From contig OW240914.1 of assembly GCA_933207985.1 (NCBI GenBank), positions 202,053,402 to 202,117,401 on the forward strand: DNA of 64,000 nt, read 5' to 3'. The translations under genes and the position numbers were made by a program. Origin of the DNA: Pelobates cultripes. Lineage: Eukaryota; Chordata; Amphibia; Anura; Pelobatidae. A model generated the notes under the pieces. The model had not been told where the DNA came from, did no database searches, and saw nothing but the letters and a program-made list of their open reading frames with translations. Positions 35,131 through 47,662 of the stretch are shown here, piece after piece. Within the stretch, counting starts at the first letter, position 1; each line of letters opens with the position of its first letter.

Positions 35131-36290
35131 AAAAACATGTACAGCAGAAGATTTTCAAAAAACAACACATTACAAGCAAATTATCTTTTGTGGATTTATA
35201 TGCTATTTCCCATACAGATTCCACTAATAATCTGTTGCTAAAAACAATAACTGTTTTTAAATGAGATTTTATGGCAAGTTGTAGTTCTTGTAAACATTTA
35301 AGTTACATTTAGAAAAATGATGGTCATTTAAATAATACACTGCTTTTCTTCTGAGGGGACAACAGGTAACTCAGAGCAGAAAAATATAAAGTATTTGTTG
35401 TTTTCTAAATTTCCTAGTTTTCTCTCTTTCCTTCTGTTCTTTTTTACATAAATGGCAAATTCTTCAAAAGAGAAAGTCAGGAAAATCGGCAATTAACATG
35501 TACAATTGGGATGGAAACCAGATGGGTGTAAAAAATGTGTATGTGTGACACACACATACAAACACACTGACACACACAATTCCTTTTTTAGCAAATACCC
35601 AGAGGGAGCAAATCCTTCTACAGGAAAAAATGCAGAATGTTGACTATTTCTATGTCTACGGGGATTTTGGAATTTAGGAACAATTGTGATTTGCAAGGTG
35701 CATGGTGTATTATACGATAAAAAGCAATAGACTGAAAAGCATAGTTCAGAGTTGTTAGAGGACGGCCCAACTATCATACGAAGAATGAGATGTTCCATTT
35801 CTCATTTGCTTTTAAAATCTTTATTTTATTCAGTTTACCAAAAACATAAAAGGGAAGTGTGAATTGTTGGCCATTCAATAATTCAAAGCAAGTTACAAAT
35901 TTTATGTCATAATTGCCAGAAAAAAAAAAAAATAGCTGTCTTTGAAAAGATTTGAAATTCCTCTATATTGGCCTGAAATGTATTTTAAATCCAATATGAA
36001 ATCCTAACAATTCAAACTTTACAGGCTTACTTACCAAAGTGAGAATTGTCAGGAATGTCAGATTTACGTCCAAGGTAGCTAAGTTAAAAGTATAGCAGAC
36101 TTGAACACTATTTCCCAGTTTGCGGTTTTTAGTCTTCTTTTTGTGTCATTTGTTTCTTACTTACCTACCTTTTCAATGTCTTACCCCCTATTTCACAAAC
36201 ATGCCTCTTGCCCTCTCTTAACTCTTCCACCTTGTTGCTTAGTTGCTATCCCCTTCGATGCCCTTCTTCTTGTGTTTTCTTATAACCTAC
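35131..36290. other. No recognised feature
   Basis: AT-rich, apparently unique DNA with a short CA run near 35546-35580. Nothing supportable. Confidence 0.5.
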
Positions 36291-36475
36291 CTCCTCTAGA
36301 TTGTAAGCTTGTTTGAGCAGGGTCCTCATCAAGCTATTATTTTTGTAACATTTTGTAATTGTCTAATGTATTGTTAAATTTCTGCTTTCTTAATATTGAA
36401 ATATTGTAATATTGTAAAGGGCTGCGGAATAAGTCGGCACTATATAAATACCAATAATAATAAATATCCATTTTA
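36291..36475 (+). repeat. 3' tail of a LINE or SINE
   Basis: From ttgtaagcttgtttgagcag through gggctgcggaataagtcggc to actatataaataccaataat and an AATAAT tail. This block (agcagggtcc... gcgctatataaataa style) is a common vertebrate retroposon 3' end. Family not determined. Confidence 0.6.
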
Positions 36476-37759
36476 GTATATCGTAATACACTTCCATATT
36501 GCTTAATAAACCCGGAGATTCTTAACCCACCTATGTTTCTTATTGCTTAGTCTTTACATATCCTCTTGTGACTCTTAAAAGCCCTCTGTGTCTCCAAACC
36601 CACCCCTGTGTCTGTCTATCACTCTTTCCAGAACCCCCCCTCCACTACCCCACCTTTCTTTTGTGCATCTTACTAAATTTGTAACATGCCCTTGCCCCAC
36701 TGCAGAGGATCTTTTGCTGATCTGACATGACGCTGCTGCCGCTCATTGCCCAATGCCTGCAGGTACAGTGAGCAGCTTTCTGTCTTACCGGGTAGAGTAA
36801 AAAATCCTGCACTGCAGTTTGCCAGGCCACATGACAAGGAGTGACTGGCAGGAGGGGAGCTCTGTGAACCCCTCTCATACCTGTAACCCAGATTTTGCAC
36901 CCTGGCACAGTGTGCCCTAAGGTGGCCATCTGTGCTACCTGATAATAGCACAAGCTATCTGATAGTAAATAACCCTGGCAAGTGTTATCAGTCACTACTG
37001 AAAGTTTATTTAATAAGATAATGGAAAATTTTAGTTCAATACAGCTGGGAGTTGGGATTAAAGCTAAATTGAAGATATGGTCCAATTTGACTTAAAATGA
37101 GCAATTCGCTGGTCAGAGTTTATAGTTTAGTTATTAACTCTGAATGTAAAACTGTGCTGAAGAATCAAGGCTTTGAAAGAAAACATTTTATTTGTTTGTT
37201 GTGATTTTGTTCATCTGTATGATTTTCCAAATGGACGCACCATAAATGTAATTGATTTAAAAGATTAGAGAGGGTTAACTAGTTGAGTGCCAACAGTTGT
37301 GTACACTCTCTGCCCGGAAAAAAAAGTTTAGATGGTTCAATCATATGGAAAGAAATGCTCTAAGGAAGTAGCAATGATGAAAGGGAGATTTTTTTTCATT
37401 TTTTTTTTTTTACATTTTACACAATTTACAAGTCTGTTTATGCTCACCATGTTTAGATCTCCAGACTTAGGGCCTTATTAAATTACCTGACTAAAGAAAA
37501 ATGGTTTTAGTCTTAAAAATATCTGGAAAGTATACACAGTAAGTAGATAGTGGGGAGGGGCAAGAGTTTAAAAAAGAATGAGGCACCTACTGCATGTAGG
37601 CGCACAGTCCCTGATGGTGGTGTGGAGGGCAACAAATAAGATCTGTGCCTTGGATGGCTATTCAGCACACTTGACAAAGAATGGTCTTTATACCACAGTG
37701 TCCGATGTCAATGCTATTGCCAGCTTTGAAGGTAGTCGGTAGAAAAATCTTAAACAGAC
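36476..37759. other. No recognised feature
   Basis: Mixed unique DNA. A 146-codon open frame on the minus strand (36645-37085) has no recognisable domain and is probably chance. Confidence 0.45.
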
Positions 37760-38981
37760 TTAAAAGGACACTATAGTCACCAAAACAGCTTTAGCTGAAT
37801 AAAGCAGTTTTGGTGTATAGCTCATGCCTCTGCACTTTCACTGCTCAACTCACTGCCATTTAGGGGTTAAATCCCTTTGTTTATGCAGCTCTGGGCACAC
37901 CTCCATGCATATGACTTGCACAGCCTTCCTAAACACTTCCTGTAAAGAGTCATTTAATGTTTATACTTCCTTTATTGTAAATTCTGTTTAATTTAGAATT
38001 TCTTATCTCCTGCTCTGGTAATAGCTCGCTAGACCCTACAGGAGCCTCCTGTGTGTCATAAAGTTCAATTTACAGAGCAGGAGATAACATTTGTTAAAGT
38101 AAATTACATTTGATTGAAAATGAAACCAGTTTGTTTTCATGCAGGCTGTGTGAGTCACAAACAGGGGAGGTGTGGCTAGGACTGCATAAACAGAACCAAA
38201 AGTGATTTAACTCCTAAATGGCAGAATTGAGCAGTGAGATAGCAGGTGCATGATCAATAAACTATAACTGTTTCATTAAGCTAAAGTTGTTTTGGTTTAG
38301 TAGTGTGTGTGGAACTGCATTCATTCCCATAAATCTGAGCCAGGGTGCTTGCTGAACTGGAATCAAACACCAGAGGTCCAGGCACTCCTTGGTTCAAGAC
38401 AGGTACTTTATTAGGAACCACAACAGCAACGTTTCGACCCCAAAAGGTCTTTGTCAAGCTGATACATACATAAATATTACAATATATATAACACACTTTA
38501 AATAAACAATCACAATTATAAAATACACGTGTGAATCAGCAATACTTAATTAATTACATTAATTAGAGAGTCTAATACTTGATTGCCAAAAACAAACGAG
38601 CTTTGAAAGACTTATTAATTTTTTGATACAGGAATTTTTATTTATTTATTATTTTTATATGGATACTGACATAACATTCAAGTGTATATAGGACTTAAAA
38701 TACATATATACTACATAAATACAATACAAAAATAAGATCAGAGTATACGATTACAGAAATTTCCATTATCGATTAGAAATCCTTGATCAAAATCACAGAG
38801 TATTAATATTAAGTATCCTTAACACATAAAGCTCATCAATTTCACAGAATTGTTATATATAGAAGAAAGTGTATATATAGAAATAACCTTAAATAGGCTA
38901 AAACAACTAATTTGGAGTCGAAGTGTATATAATATCTGCATAATTTAAAACTATGTTTTGGTGACTATAGTGTCCCTTTAA
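37760..38981. mobile_element. TTAA-flanked element with actatagtcacc ends
   Basis: Left AAAGGACACTATAGTCACC and right inverse AAAGGGACACTATAGTCACC; a TTAA is at each limit. Fragments of the family occur at 12390 and 32830-32880. It is split by an insert at about 38296-38935. No coding. Confidence 0.7.
38296..38935. mobile_element. Penelope-like terminal fragment inserted in the element
   Basis: Contains ggttcaagacaggtacttta and caacgtttcgaccccaaaag, then ctttgtcaagctgatac, a layout shared with the arm of the element at 25126 (gtttcggc...). The remainder is AT-rich. No ORF. Confidence 0.5.
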
Positions 38982-39350
38982 CTAAAAGTATGGACTTCAT
39001 TCTTTGGTTTGTTTCCTCTTCAAGACACCCTTGTGTCTAATAGTATTTCTCTACCTACTCTACTGGGTGGCTACTCCATGTATATGCATGGGGTTTGTTT
39101 GTTTTTTGGTGTGTTTTTTTCTGTCAAAAAATAAATAATTAATTAATTTTTAAAAGTTTCTGATATTTGCCTTAAAAATTCCTTGGTGCAACTTTTCCTT
39201 ATGTCAGTTTGTTCTAATTACCCTTTTTTATGGAAAATGACAATCATTGCGATCATCTGTTTTTTTTTTTTTTTTTGTCATTTCACTTGAAACTGTTTGG
39301 CTATCCTGTAAGGATAGCACTCACTGGCTCCTAATGCCACAACCACTTCA
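38982..39350. other. No recognised feature
   Basis: T-rich DNA with homopolymer runs (39259-39276). Nothing supportable. Confidence 0.5.
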
Positions 39351-39513
39351 TTAATCCCTTAAGGACACAGCTTCAGAAGCTTGTCTTACGCTTAATGACA
39401 CAAGCAATTTTTGCATTTTCTTGCTGTATGCGTTTAACTGCAATTTGCATCTCTCTCCGACACATATTATATACTGTTTTTTAAAGGATAGAAAGGGCTT
39501 TAATTTGATGTAA

Positions 39514-39515
<2 letters not shown>

Positions 39516-39589
<74 letters not shown>
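39516..39589. repeat. (AT)n microsatellite
   Basis: About 37 uninterrupted AT repeats. Confidence 0.98.
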
Positions 39590-39592
<3 letters not shown>

Positions 39593-40269
39593 GCTTATTT
39601 ATTATTAAAAAAAAAAATACAGAAAAATGCAAAAAAAAGAAACATTTTGTGTTTTTTTGTACAGTTTTTGCAATAATAATGTGTGCCTAATTAGTGCAGG
39701 TTAAAGAAAGTAAATAAAAATAAATTCATTTAGTTGTTCTGATTTACAGAATATATAATGTGTCTGGGATTTTAAGTTTTTTTTTGGTAGTTACAGGTCA
39801 CAAAGCACAAGGAGTAAAACGATTTTTTTAATGTGGAGCGATTTTAGAATTTGTTATGTTTGTCTTGTAAGCTTAATAGCCATAAAAGAAAACAAAATTG
39901 CCAAACAAAAGTATATATTTATATAAAGTAGACATCACAGGCTATTGTCCTAAGGTTGTTCTGACACTTTCTACGTAGCCATTTCACCGCCAATCTCTGC
40001 TAAATATTGGAGTAAAATTTAGTTTTTTGGGGTTTTTGGCACACAAACTTATAACACAGAAATTCTCATGTGTATTTTGTAAAGTTGGTGTGTGCTATTC
40101 CTGTACAAAGTTTTATTTTGTGTTCAGTTACTTCTGTTGAGTACAACAATACCCCCATTGTATGTCTTTGGCACTATTCTGTGAAGCTACAGTGCCATAT
40201 AAGAGACCTGTCCGTTTCAACATTTACAGTAGAGGCGGATTTAATGGGCCTATGCTTCAATTTGGGGTA

Positions 40270-41215
40270 TTATAGCAGTTTGACTGTTCAAAAAACCCCC
40301 ACAAAGGCCTACCATTTGTAAAAGTAGACACTCCAGGGTATCTCATATGGTGCATATTGTGCCTTAACATGCCCCCATTTTTTCACCAATATATGCCAAA
40401 GTATGTGGTAAAAAATAATTTTGGGCATTTTTTACATATGGAATGCATTTTTGCTGGGCATTTTGTACATTTCATATGTGCCACTAAGTTCAAACCCCCC
40501 AAATTATGCTCGGCTAAGTCTTCTGAGTAAAACAATATGCCCAATGTATAACCTAGACACTATTTTGTGAAGTTACACTGCTGTAAAAGAGACGTGACAA
40601 GTTAAGGTTTTTAAGTGTGAATTTTCATGGAGGGTTTTGATGCGTCCGTGTCCCACTTTGGAGCACTTGAGCAGGCTACATATTACAACTACACCATAAA
40701 GGCATACCATTTCTTAAAGAACACATCCCAGGGTATTTCAAAAGGCATATTTTGAACCTTAGCGTTGGATAATTTTTCCGCTAGCTTGTACCAAGTGTTG
40801 TGGTAATAAGCGTTTTTTTGCCTTTTTGACACACAAAGTGAGTTTGCACAGTATATTTTGCAAATCGTATGTGTACTATGACTGTATAATACTTCATATG
40901 TTGCTCAGCTATGTTGGCTGAGTACAGCAACACCCCCATATGTACCTTTGCCAAGTATATGTGGACATTGAAGGGGCACATTTGAGACACAGCCATTCCA
41001 GTTTTTTTCAAACTTTTAATTTTTACGCTGTGTCCATGTCCCATTTTAGAGTATTTCACAAGGCTATAGAATCCAATGAACCCATAAAGGCATACCATTT
41101 CTTAAAGAAGACATGCCAGGGCAATTCAAAAGGCATATTTTGAACCTTGGTGTGGGATAATTTTTCCGCTAGCTTGTACCAAGTGTAGTGGTAATGAGCA
41201 TTTTTTAATGTATTT
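40270..41215 (+). repeat. Degenerate ~400-bp tandem repeat
   Basis: The block cataaaggcataccatttct ... aggcatattttgaaccttrg ... ttccgctagcttgtaccaag appears at about 40697-40800 and 41083-41190, with a more diverged version at 40300-40420. Spacing is about 385 bp. Confidence 0.85.
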
Positions 41216-41279
41216 TTTTACTTTGTAAAACTTTTTTTACTTTGTAAAACACGTTTTTAAACTTTTTTTTACTTATTAA

Positions 41280-41571
41280 TAGTGATGTCCTGAACGGTTC
41301 GCCAAATGGTTCACGAACGGTTCGCCAGTTAGCAGACACATTCCAGCCAATCAGCAGCAGACCCTCCCTCCCACACCCTCCCACCTTCTGGACAGCTCAC
41401 TAAGAAAGCAGCTTCAAAATGGATGCTGTCCAGGAGGTGGGAGGGTCTAGGAGGGAGGGTCTGCTGCTGATTGGCTGGAATGTGTCTGCTGACTGGAGTC
41501 AGTGGCGAACCGTGGCAAACGTTCGCGAACCGTTCGGCGAACCGTTCGGCGAACCGTTCGGGACATCACTA
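41280..41571. mobile_element. hAT-type MITE, 292 bp, perfect target duplication
   Basis: TAGTGATGTCCTGAACGG at left and CGTTCGGGACATCACTA at right, with cttattaa on both sides (41272-41279 and 41572-41579). The whole element is a near palindrome (acattccagccaatcagcag against ctgctgattggctggaatgt). The ends match the hAT-like ends at 8871, 16138 and 23984. Confidence 0.93.
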
Positions 41572-41635
41572 CTTATTAAATGTTTTACACTTTCTTAACT
41601 TTTTTTTACACTTTTACATTTTTTTCTAAACTTTT

Positions 41636-42285
41636 CTTTTACCGTTAACCCCTAACTAGCAGTAAGCAGCACTAACAGTAAATTCCCCACTTTCCCATAA
41701 CTCCCACCCACTTCAGCTAGCAAAATATATAATTATATAATATTTAAATTAATTAAATAAATGGAACCCCTGAGGGTTAAAAAAATAAATAAAAGTTAAT
41801 CCTCAGGGGTTAAAAGAAATTAGATTACAGTATAATACTGTGATCTGTATTTTGATCACTGTAGGCAGTGATCAACTGGCAGGGAAGAGGTTAATTTTTA
41901 TTTAGACTGGGTAATGGGGGGGTGTTTTTTTCTTTTACTTAAACGTTACTAAAACATTTTTTAAAAACCTTTTTTTACCTTTTTAAAGCTTATTTTAAAA
42001 CTTTTTTTTAACGTTAACCCCTAGTTAGCATAACACCAAATTCTCCAATTCCCCACTAACTTCCACCCATCCCAGCTAGCTAAATATATAATTTTTAAAT
42101 ATTTAAATTACTAAAACAAATTTAACCCCTGAGGGTTGAAAAAATAAATAATTAACCCTCAGGGGTTAAAAAAAAAAATCAGATGACATTAAAATGTATA
42201 CCCTGCCTATTGATCACTGTAGTCAGTGATCAATTGGCAGGGAAGGGGTTAATTTTATTAATGCAGGGGAAAGGGGGGTGGGATT
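41636..42285 (+). repeat. Two tandem ~350-bp units
   Basis: gttaacccctarctagca ... cagctagc ... a hairpin taacccctgagggtt/aaccctcaggggtta ... gatcactgtagkcagtgatca ... gcagggaagrggttaatttt occurs twice (from about 41644 and 42014). Confidence 0.88.
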
Positions 42286-42630
42286 TAACTTTATTTATTT
42301 ATTTTTTATTTTTTGCACAGGGAAAAGATCAGCAGCTCTGATCCGTCTCCCTGCACTTCACAGTGAACCCGGAAGTGCAGGGAGGCGGAAGGTGAGTATC
42401 TGCAGCACATGTGCTCGCTCTGACAGCCTGTCAGAGCGAGCACTGATGCTGGGGCAGCCCGATCGGGTGCTCCCGGTCTGCCTCTAATACTGAGGCAGAC
42501 CAGAGCACCGTTAACCCCGCGATTGCGGCGATTTGGGGTTAACTTTAGTAAATGACGGAAATTTTCCATCAGCGGTCCTTAACTGAAGGACAAGGTTGAC
42601 GGAAAATTTCCATCTGCCGTCGGGAAGCGG

Positions 42631-43126
42631 TTAAAAGAAACACTGTAGACATCCAGACTACTTCCGCTCATTGAAGGGGTTTAAGTGCAGTATCCCAGGT
42701 CTCTTAACTCTGCAATCTGCAATTGTAATTATTGCAGTTATTAATCAACCACAATAATTACCCTGCAGGGTTAACTCTGCCACTAGTGGCTGTCTACCAG
42801 CCAGCCACTAGAGAGACTTCCAGATGGTTTACTTTTAGTCACCTAACTGACTCTGGGTGTCCTCACGCTCTGCATGGGGACATCTAGCATAATCTAAAAC
42901 CCCATAGAAAAGCATTGAGCACTAATGCGAGTGCCCCATGCCGGCTGACGTCGAAGGAGGAAGTGCAAACGCAGAGCCTGATCCAGCGCCATGGGACAAT
43001 GGCTCTAGAATCAAGAAAGTGACAGAATACTTTTTAACTTTTCTAGCACTATGGGGGAGGGGGTGGAGCAAGGGAGGGGGCATTGTAACACAACTTAAGT
43101 TTCCTAGCACTATAGTTTCCCTTTAA
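42631..43126. mobile_element. TTAA-flanked element adjoining the previous one
   Basis: TTAAaagaaacactgtagac at left and gcactatagtttccctTTAA at right. It shares its left TTAA with the right end of the 39351 element. The interior is non-coding. Confidence 0.6.
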
Positions 43127-45421
43127 TACAGTATGTTGATTGGAGTGTCCCTATAATTTGAATAGAAGTGTGATCTGCAATAGTTTAACAAGCCAGGTCA
43201 GAAATTCCAGTAATAGTTTATGGGGATATTTTACAATCCTATTAATCAGGAGGAAAGGTGGCAATGTATTAGGAACTGACTGCATGGAATCAACATACCT
43301 TGGGTCCCTCGTTGGGTTTTCTAGAGTGACTCAAAGTGAATCTCCTAGTGTCACTGTTGTTGTGCCGGTAGAAGTCCTTTATCAGTTTCACCAGGTGAGT
43401 GATATTTCATACATAATTATCCAGTAATGGTTTAGTTTACAGTGAATTCCTCATTGGAGGTATAATCCATTTTAGGGCCCAAACCTGCAGGCCCCATTAC
43501 CTTACCTGGTGTCCCTATTTTCTAGGAGCGCTGAACGTTTAGTGTGTATAGACTTGTATCACACTGCCCAACAGGTAATAAAACTCTCATTAATGTGAGT
43601 TTAAGCTGCCATAAACAAGTGTATAAATTAGTTTGTATAAATGAAATGCTTTGTTCCTCTTCCAAATAGCTTTCAGTAGGTCACAAAGTCACATAAAAAA
43701 TTCACTCATCCACCTCTCTCAGTCTTATGTTTCAGGCATAAAAGTGTCCCTCTTTGGCCCTTTGAAAAAAGTATAGAAAATCAGAAACCTTCTTACAATT
43801 TCTTTTTTTGGGGGGGTGGGGGACAGATTATTAGGGAGATTTGAAGGGTACCCACTGTGTTGTTCTATATTTTCTTTCTTACTTATAGTGCACCAAGTTA
43901 TTTTGCAGAGCTGTAGAATGGGTACATTCAATAAAAAAATAACACATCTTTATAAGCATATGTGGCATAAGAAGTGATGAGCATGATATTGGCATCTGGG
44001 TGAGAATTATCTTAAATATAGTCCAACAACAGTTGCTGGGTCAACAATAATACTTTTGTACTATCAAGTTTTCTTTCCTTTCACTCTTGTGAGCGTGAAT
44101 TCATTAAGTGCATAACTTAATTGTTATATTCTTTATACAGTATTGCACTAGGATTTATTTATTATGTCTCTTTGTAAGATTAGCTGGATCTGGAAATGTA
44201 TAAATTGTGCACGTATTTCCTGAGATCACCTATACCACAATTTTAAGCAGTTTCATGCACAATAGCAATTTCCTTTTTTTTTTTTTTTTTGTATATTGCA
44301 TGTTAGTTTGATACTACTTTGGAAGATAAGGGGATTGGATAATAGAATCACCCTAGTAATTGACAGAGGTTTCTATGTTTTACAGTTTGCAAAGTTTTGA
44401 ACACCATTTGAACACAACAAAATAGACCAGCACAGTCTAGGAATGCTACATAGCTAGACAGGCAGCTCATGGCTAGTGGGACCTTACACGTAGGCCCACC
44501 AGCAGTAGAATTTACACCAGATAATGGTGTCAATAATATACCTGCAAAACCATGACACAATTTAGTCAATAGTGGATGTTTTTGTGGTTTCTATGATGTG
44601 CATGGATCAGTTTTGTGCGATTTTTTTTTTTTTTTCTTCTTCTTCTTAGGCAGCTCAGATACGTCATCTAATAAATGTCATTGTTGAGTAACTTTATAGT
44701 GACTGTAGTTTTATTTTATTTTTTTAGCAACTCTTGCTAGTAAGTTGTATTGGAACCATGTTGGAAAAGCTAAAAACTGTTAGGGTGGTCCACTAGAATA
44801 TCACCTACTGCAAATAATTGGCTTTGGCTTTCCTCCAGGACCAGTGCACACATTTGAACTAAGTCCTACGAGAAATAAGAGGAGGGAAAGCAGGGCTAAA
44901 TGGCTTGTCATCTTGGCAAAGATGAAAGAGAAATGAAAAACATTTACAGATTCTTTATGGTAAAAACAAATGTTGGACTGGATGAACCAACATGTAGGAG
45001 GAAACAACGAACGCTCCTTCCATTTTATTAGCTATAAGAAAAATACAATAATCACCAGGTGCTCATAAACAGGGAAACCTTGTGTTAAATTTGCAATGCA
45101 GTACATTCTATAAATACTAAAACAACACTTTTTTTGTGTGAGTAGAAATACATTAATATGATAATCCTACTACATTGCCAGCATTTATTGACAATTGGAT
45201 AATATTAAATATTTTTTTGATTTTTTTGAAACTTTCATGATGCCTACACCAAACTTCTTATTACTTACAGGTAGCTCAAAGTAATACAGGGTCGTCTCAT
45301 GAGAGAGCATGTTGTGAGGGGAAAAAGTCAGCAGTTTTACATATTACAAGCTGGCTGTGATATGATTGTGATAACCTTAAGTCACATAATCCTGGGGCTT
45401 CTCAAATCTGTTCTCATACAG
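43127..45421. other. No recognised feature
   Basis: 2.3 kb of AT-rich, apparently unique DNA with poly(T) runs (44273-44291, 44620-44636). One of the least repeat-like stretches in the window. No convincing ORF. Confidence 0.45.
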
Positions 45422-45598
45422 CAGTGGTTCCCAACCCAGTCCTCAAGTAACCCCTAATAGTCCAGGATTTAGAGATTACCCAGTTGTGTTTAAGTTGTTT
45501 TAGATTTAAAAAGAAAAAAAAACACATTAGACACAACAGGGTGATCCCTAAATCCTGGATTATTAGGGGGTTCTTGAGGACTGGGTCGGAAACCCCTG
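45422..45598. mobile_element. Palindromic MITE, hAT-style ends
   Basis: CAGTGGTTCCCAACCCAGTC against the inverse of gactgggtcggaaacccctg; the arms run inward for about 60 bp (gtccaggattta/taaatcctggat). No target duplication is visible. Confidence 0.75.
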
Positions 45599-46468
45599 GC
45601 TTTTAAAGTAACAACAGTCACGGTTTGATCATTATACCAAGTGGACTATAACTGTGAAACATCCTTAAACTCCTGGACCACTGGTGAGGCTTTAGGACTG
45701 TTTTAACAATCAATTTATCAGACTATGGAGGTTATACACACACTGCAATAACATCATGAGTTCACAGTCATTAGGATATTGCAGTCCCATTGGGAAGGCC
45801 AAATATTCAAATTCAACTTTATTTTCACTGTGCAATGCACAGACAAGGACAATGAATTAAAAAGCACACAGTATTAAAAAGGACACAGTATTAAAAAGAT
45901 ATGAGTACGTATGCTATGTCGTTCGTTTTATAACATTAAATGTGTGGCATTTTGGCTGATTCTGTAAGCTACATATATATTTTTTCCCAATATTGAGAAA
46001 TGTTAAAATAAAATAGAAACACAATTTTAGAGATATTTCACACAAAAAAACTATTCTCTGACATGGACATCTTTCCTTTTCATTCATTCAAATTAAAGTC
46101 AGTCGGAAAAGTCCTGAATCACCCAAAATAGCTCTAAGATTGAAATAGCAGAATAGACACATGCAATTCGTTTAGTTCCGAATGTGAATTCGGACAAATT
46201 TCGTGGAAGTCTCTGAATGTCCGAGTTACCGAAGTTCCGAAATTTCAGAATTTTTCCAAAGTGTCAAAGTTCCGAAGTTCCGAAGCACAGTATTGCCTAA
46301 GTACTAATATACCTACCCAGTGGAAGAATGAAGAATGTTACACTGTGTACAAGTTTAAATAAAAAGTATACAAACATAGCCAGGATTTGCAACACTTACA
46401 ACAATCAAGTAACACACATTCATATAAAATGTTAGTTACTTAGCGAGTCAATGGAATGACAGGAATGA
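45599..46468. other. Mostly unique DNA with a short-period repeat
   Basis: 46190-46290 holds degenerate copies of aagttccga-like units with a period of about 8-10 bp; the same motif family recurs at 47480-47662 on the far side of the palindromic element. Nothing else recognised. Confidence 0.6.
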
Positions 46469-47478
46469 ATAAGTAGATAACTCCCTAATTCCCACGGTAT
46501 TAGGGAGTTATCTACTAAAAGGCTGAAAGACCTAAATTGGTCTTTCAGCCAAATTTACTAATACCAAGTAAAGATCACTTAGTATTAGTAAATTATGCCC
46601 CTACTCACTATACCGCGAGTAGGGGCATGTCTAGTGGCTGCAGGTGGGGGACCTAAATAAAAATGTAATCCCCCCCCAGGGTGACTAGGGATCCCCAAAC
46701 CCCTAGTCACACCCCTCCCAACAAAATTAATTCCTACCTACCCTCTCACCCTAAAAATAGTGAGGGGGGACCAATAATTAGGTACCTGTAAAACAATTAA
46801 TAAAACTTACCATTTGATGTCTTCTTTTTTTCTAAAATCTTTTTTTTTAGCCCCCAAAAAAGGCCAAATAAAAATCCATAATAACCGTCGCACTTTGAAA
46901 AAAAAAACCAGAGCGCAAAAAAAAAAAATACATCTTCACCCATGGAGGCTTATAAAGCCTTCCCCCGCCCTGCAATTAGGCTCAGAGTACTCTGCTTGGT
47001 TGGTTTAAGCCATCCAATCAGAGTGCTCTGACAGGTAAATAAAGTGACTGAATGGTAAGTCTCTACATTTACCTGTCACAGCACTCTGATTGGTTAGCTT
47101 GAAATCCAGCCAGTCATAGTGCTCTCTGTCATTTTACACGCTGTGTAATTTGACTCATAACTCTGATTGGTTACTTTCAATATACCAATCAGAGTGTTGT
47201 TATGAGTCAAATTACACAGCGTGGGAAAATTCCAAAGAACTTTCCCAGGCTGTGTAAAATGACACAGAGCACTCTGATTGGCTGGATTTCAAGCTAACCA
47301 ATCAGAGTGCTGTGACAGGTAAATGTTTACTACACATGCCCCTACTTGCGGTATAGCGAGCAGGGGCATGATTTACTAATATTATTAGTAAATTTGTCTG
47401 AAAGACCAATTTGGGTCTTTCAGATTTTTAGTAGCTAACTCCCTAATACCGAGGGAATTAGGGAGTTATCTACTAAGC
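46469..47478. mobile_element. Palindromic (foldback-type) element, ~1 kb
   Basis: The left arm (46469-46633: agataactccctaattccc ... cgagtaggggcatg) is the inverse of the right arm (47334-47478). Each arm itself holds hairpins (tccctaat/attaggga; ctgaaagacc/ggtctttcag). Between them are nested inverted repeats built from aatcagagtgct/agcactctgatt at 47010-47315. No coding. Confidence 0.85.
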
Positions 47479-47479
47479 G

Positions 47480-47662
47480 GCTGCAAGAGAAGTCCCGAAG
47501 TGCCGAAGTCCTGAAATTCCGAAATTCCAAAGTGCAGAAGTGCCAAAGTTGCTGAAGCTCCAAGTGCCAAAGTGCCAAAGTTTCGAAGTGTCCAACCGAA
47601 AAAGTTCAGAAGTTCCGAATTGCCGAAGTCCCGAATTTCGGAATGCCGAACCGAACCGAAAA
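47480..47662 (+). repeat. Short-period aagtnccga repeat
   Basis: About eighteen degenerate copies of aagtgccga/aagttccga with period near 9 bp, running directly into the Tc1 relic at 47663. Confidence 0.85.

Larger units (their letters stand above)
39351..42634. mobile_element. 3.3-kb TTAA-flanked non-autonomous element
   Basis: TTAAtcccttaaggacac at left and gtcgggaagcggTTAA at right, an imperfect inverted end pair resembling the MITE at 29688. The interior contains an AT microsatellite, two sets of tandem duplications and a nested hAT MITE. No transposase. The piggyBac-type assignment is by TTAA target and end style only. Confidence 0.6.

Noticed and set aside
36645..37085. 146-codon minus-strand ORF as a gene
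   Set aside because: No recognisable domain, no splice or promoter context; compatible with chance.
45422..45598. 8-bp target duplication around the palindromic MITE
   Set aside because: Flanks tcatacag and gcttttaa do not match; hAT assignment rests on end style only.
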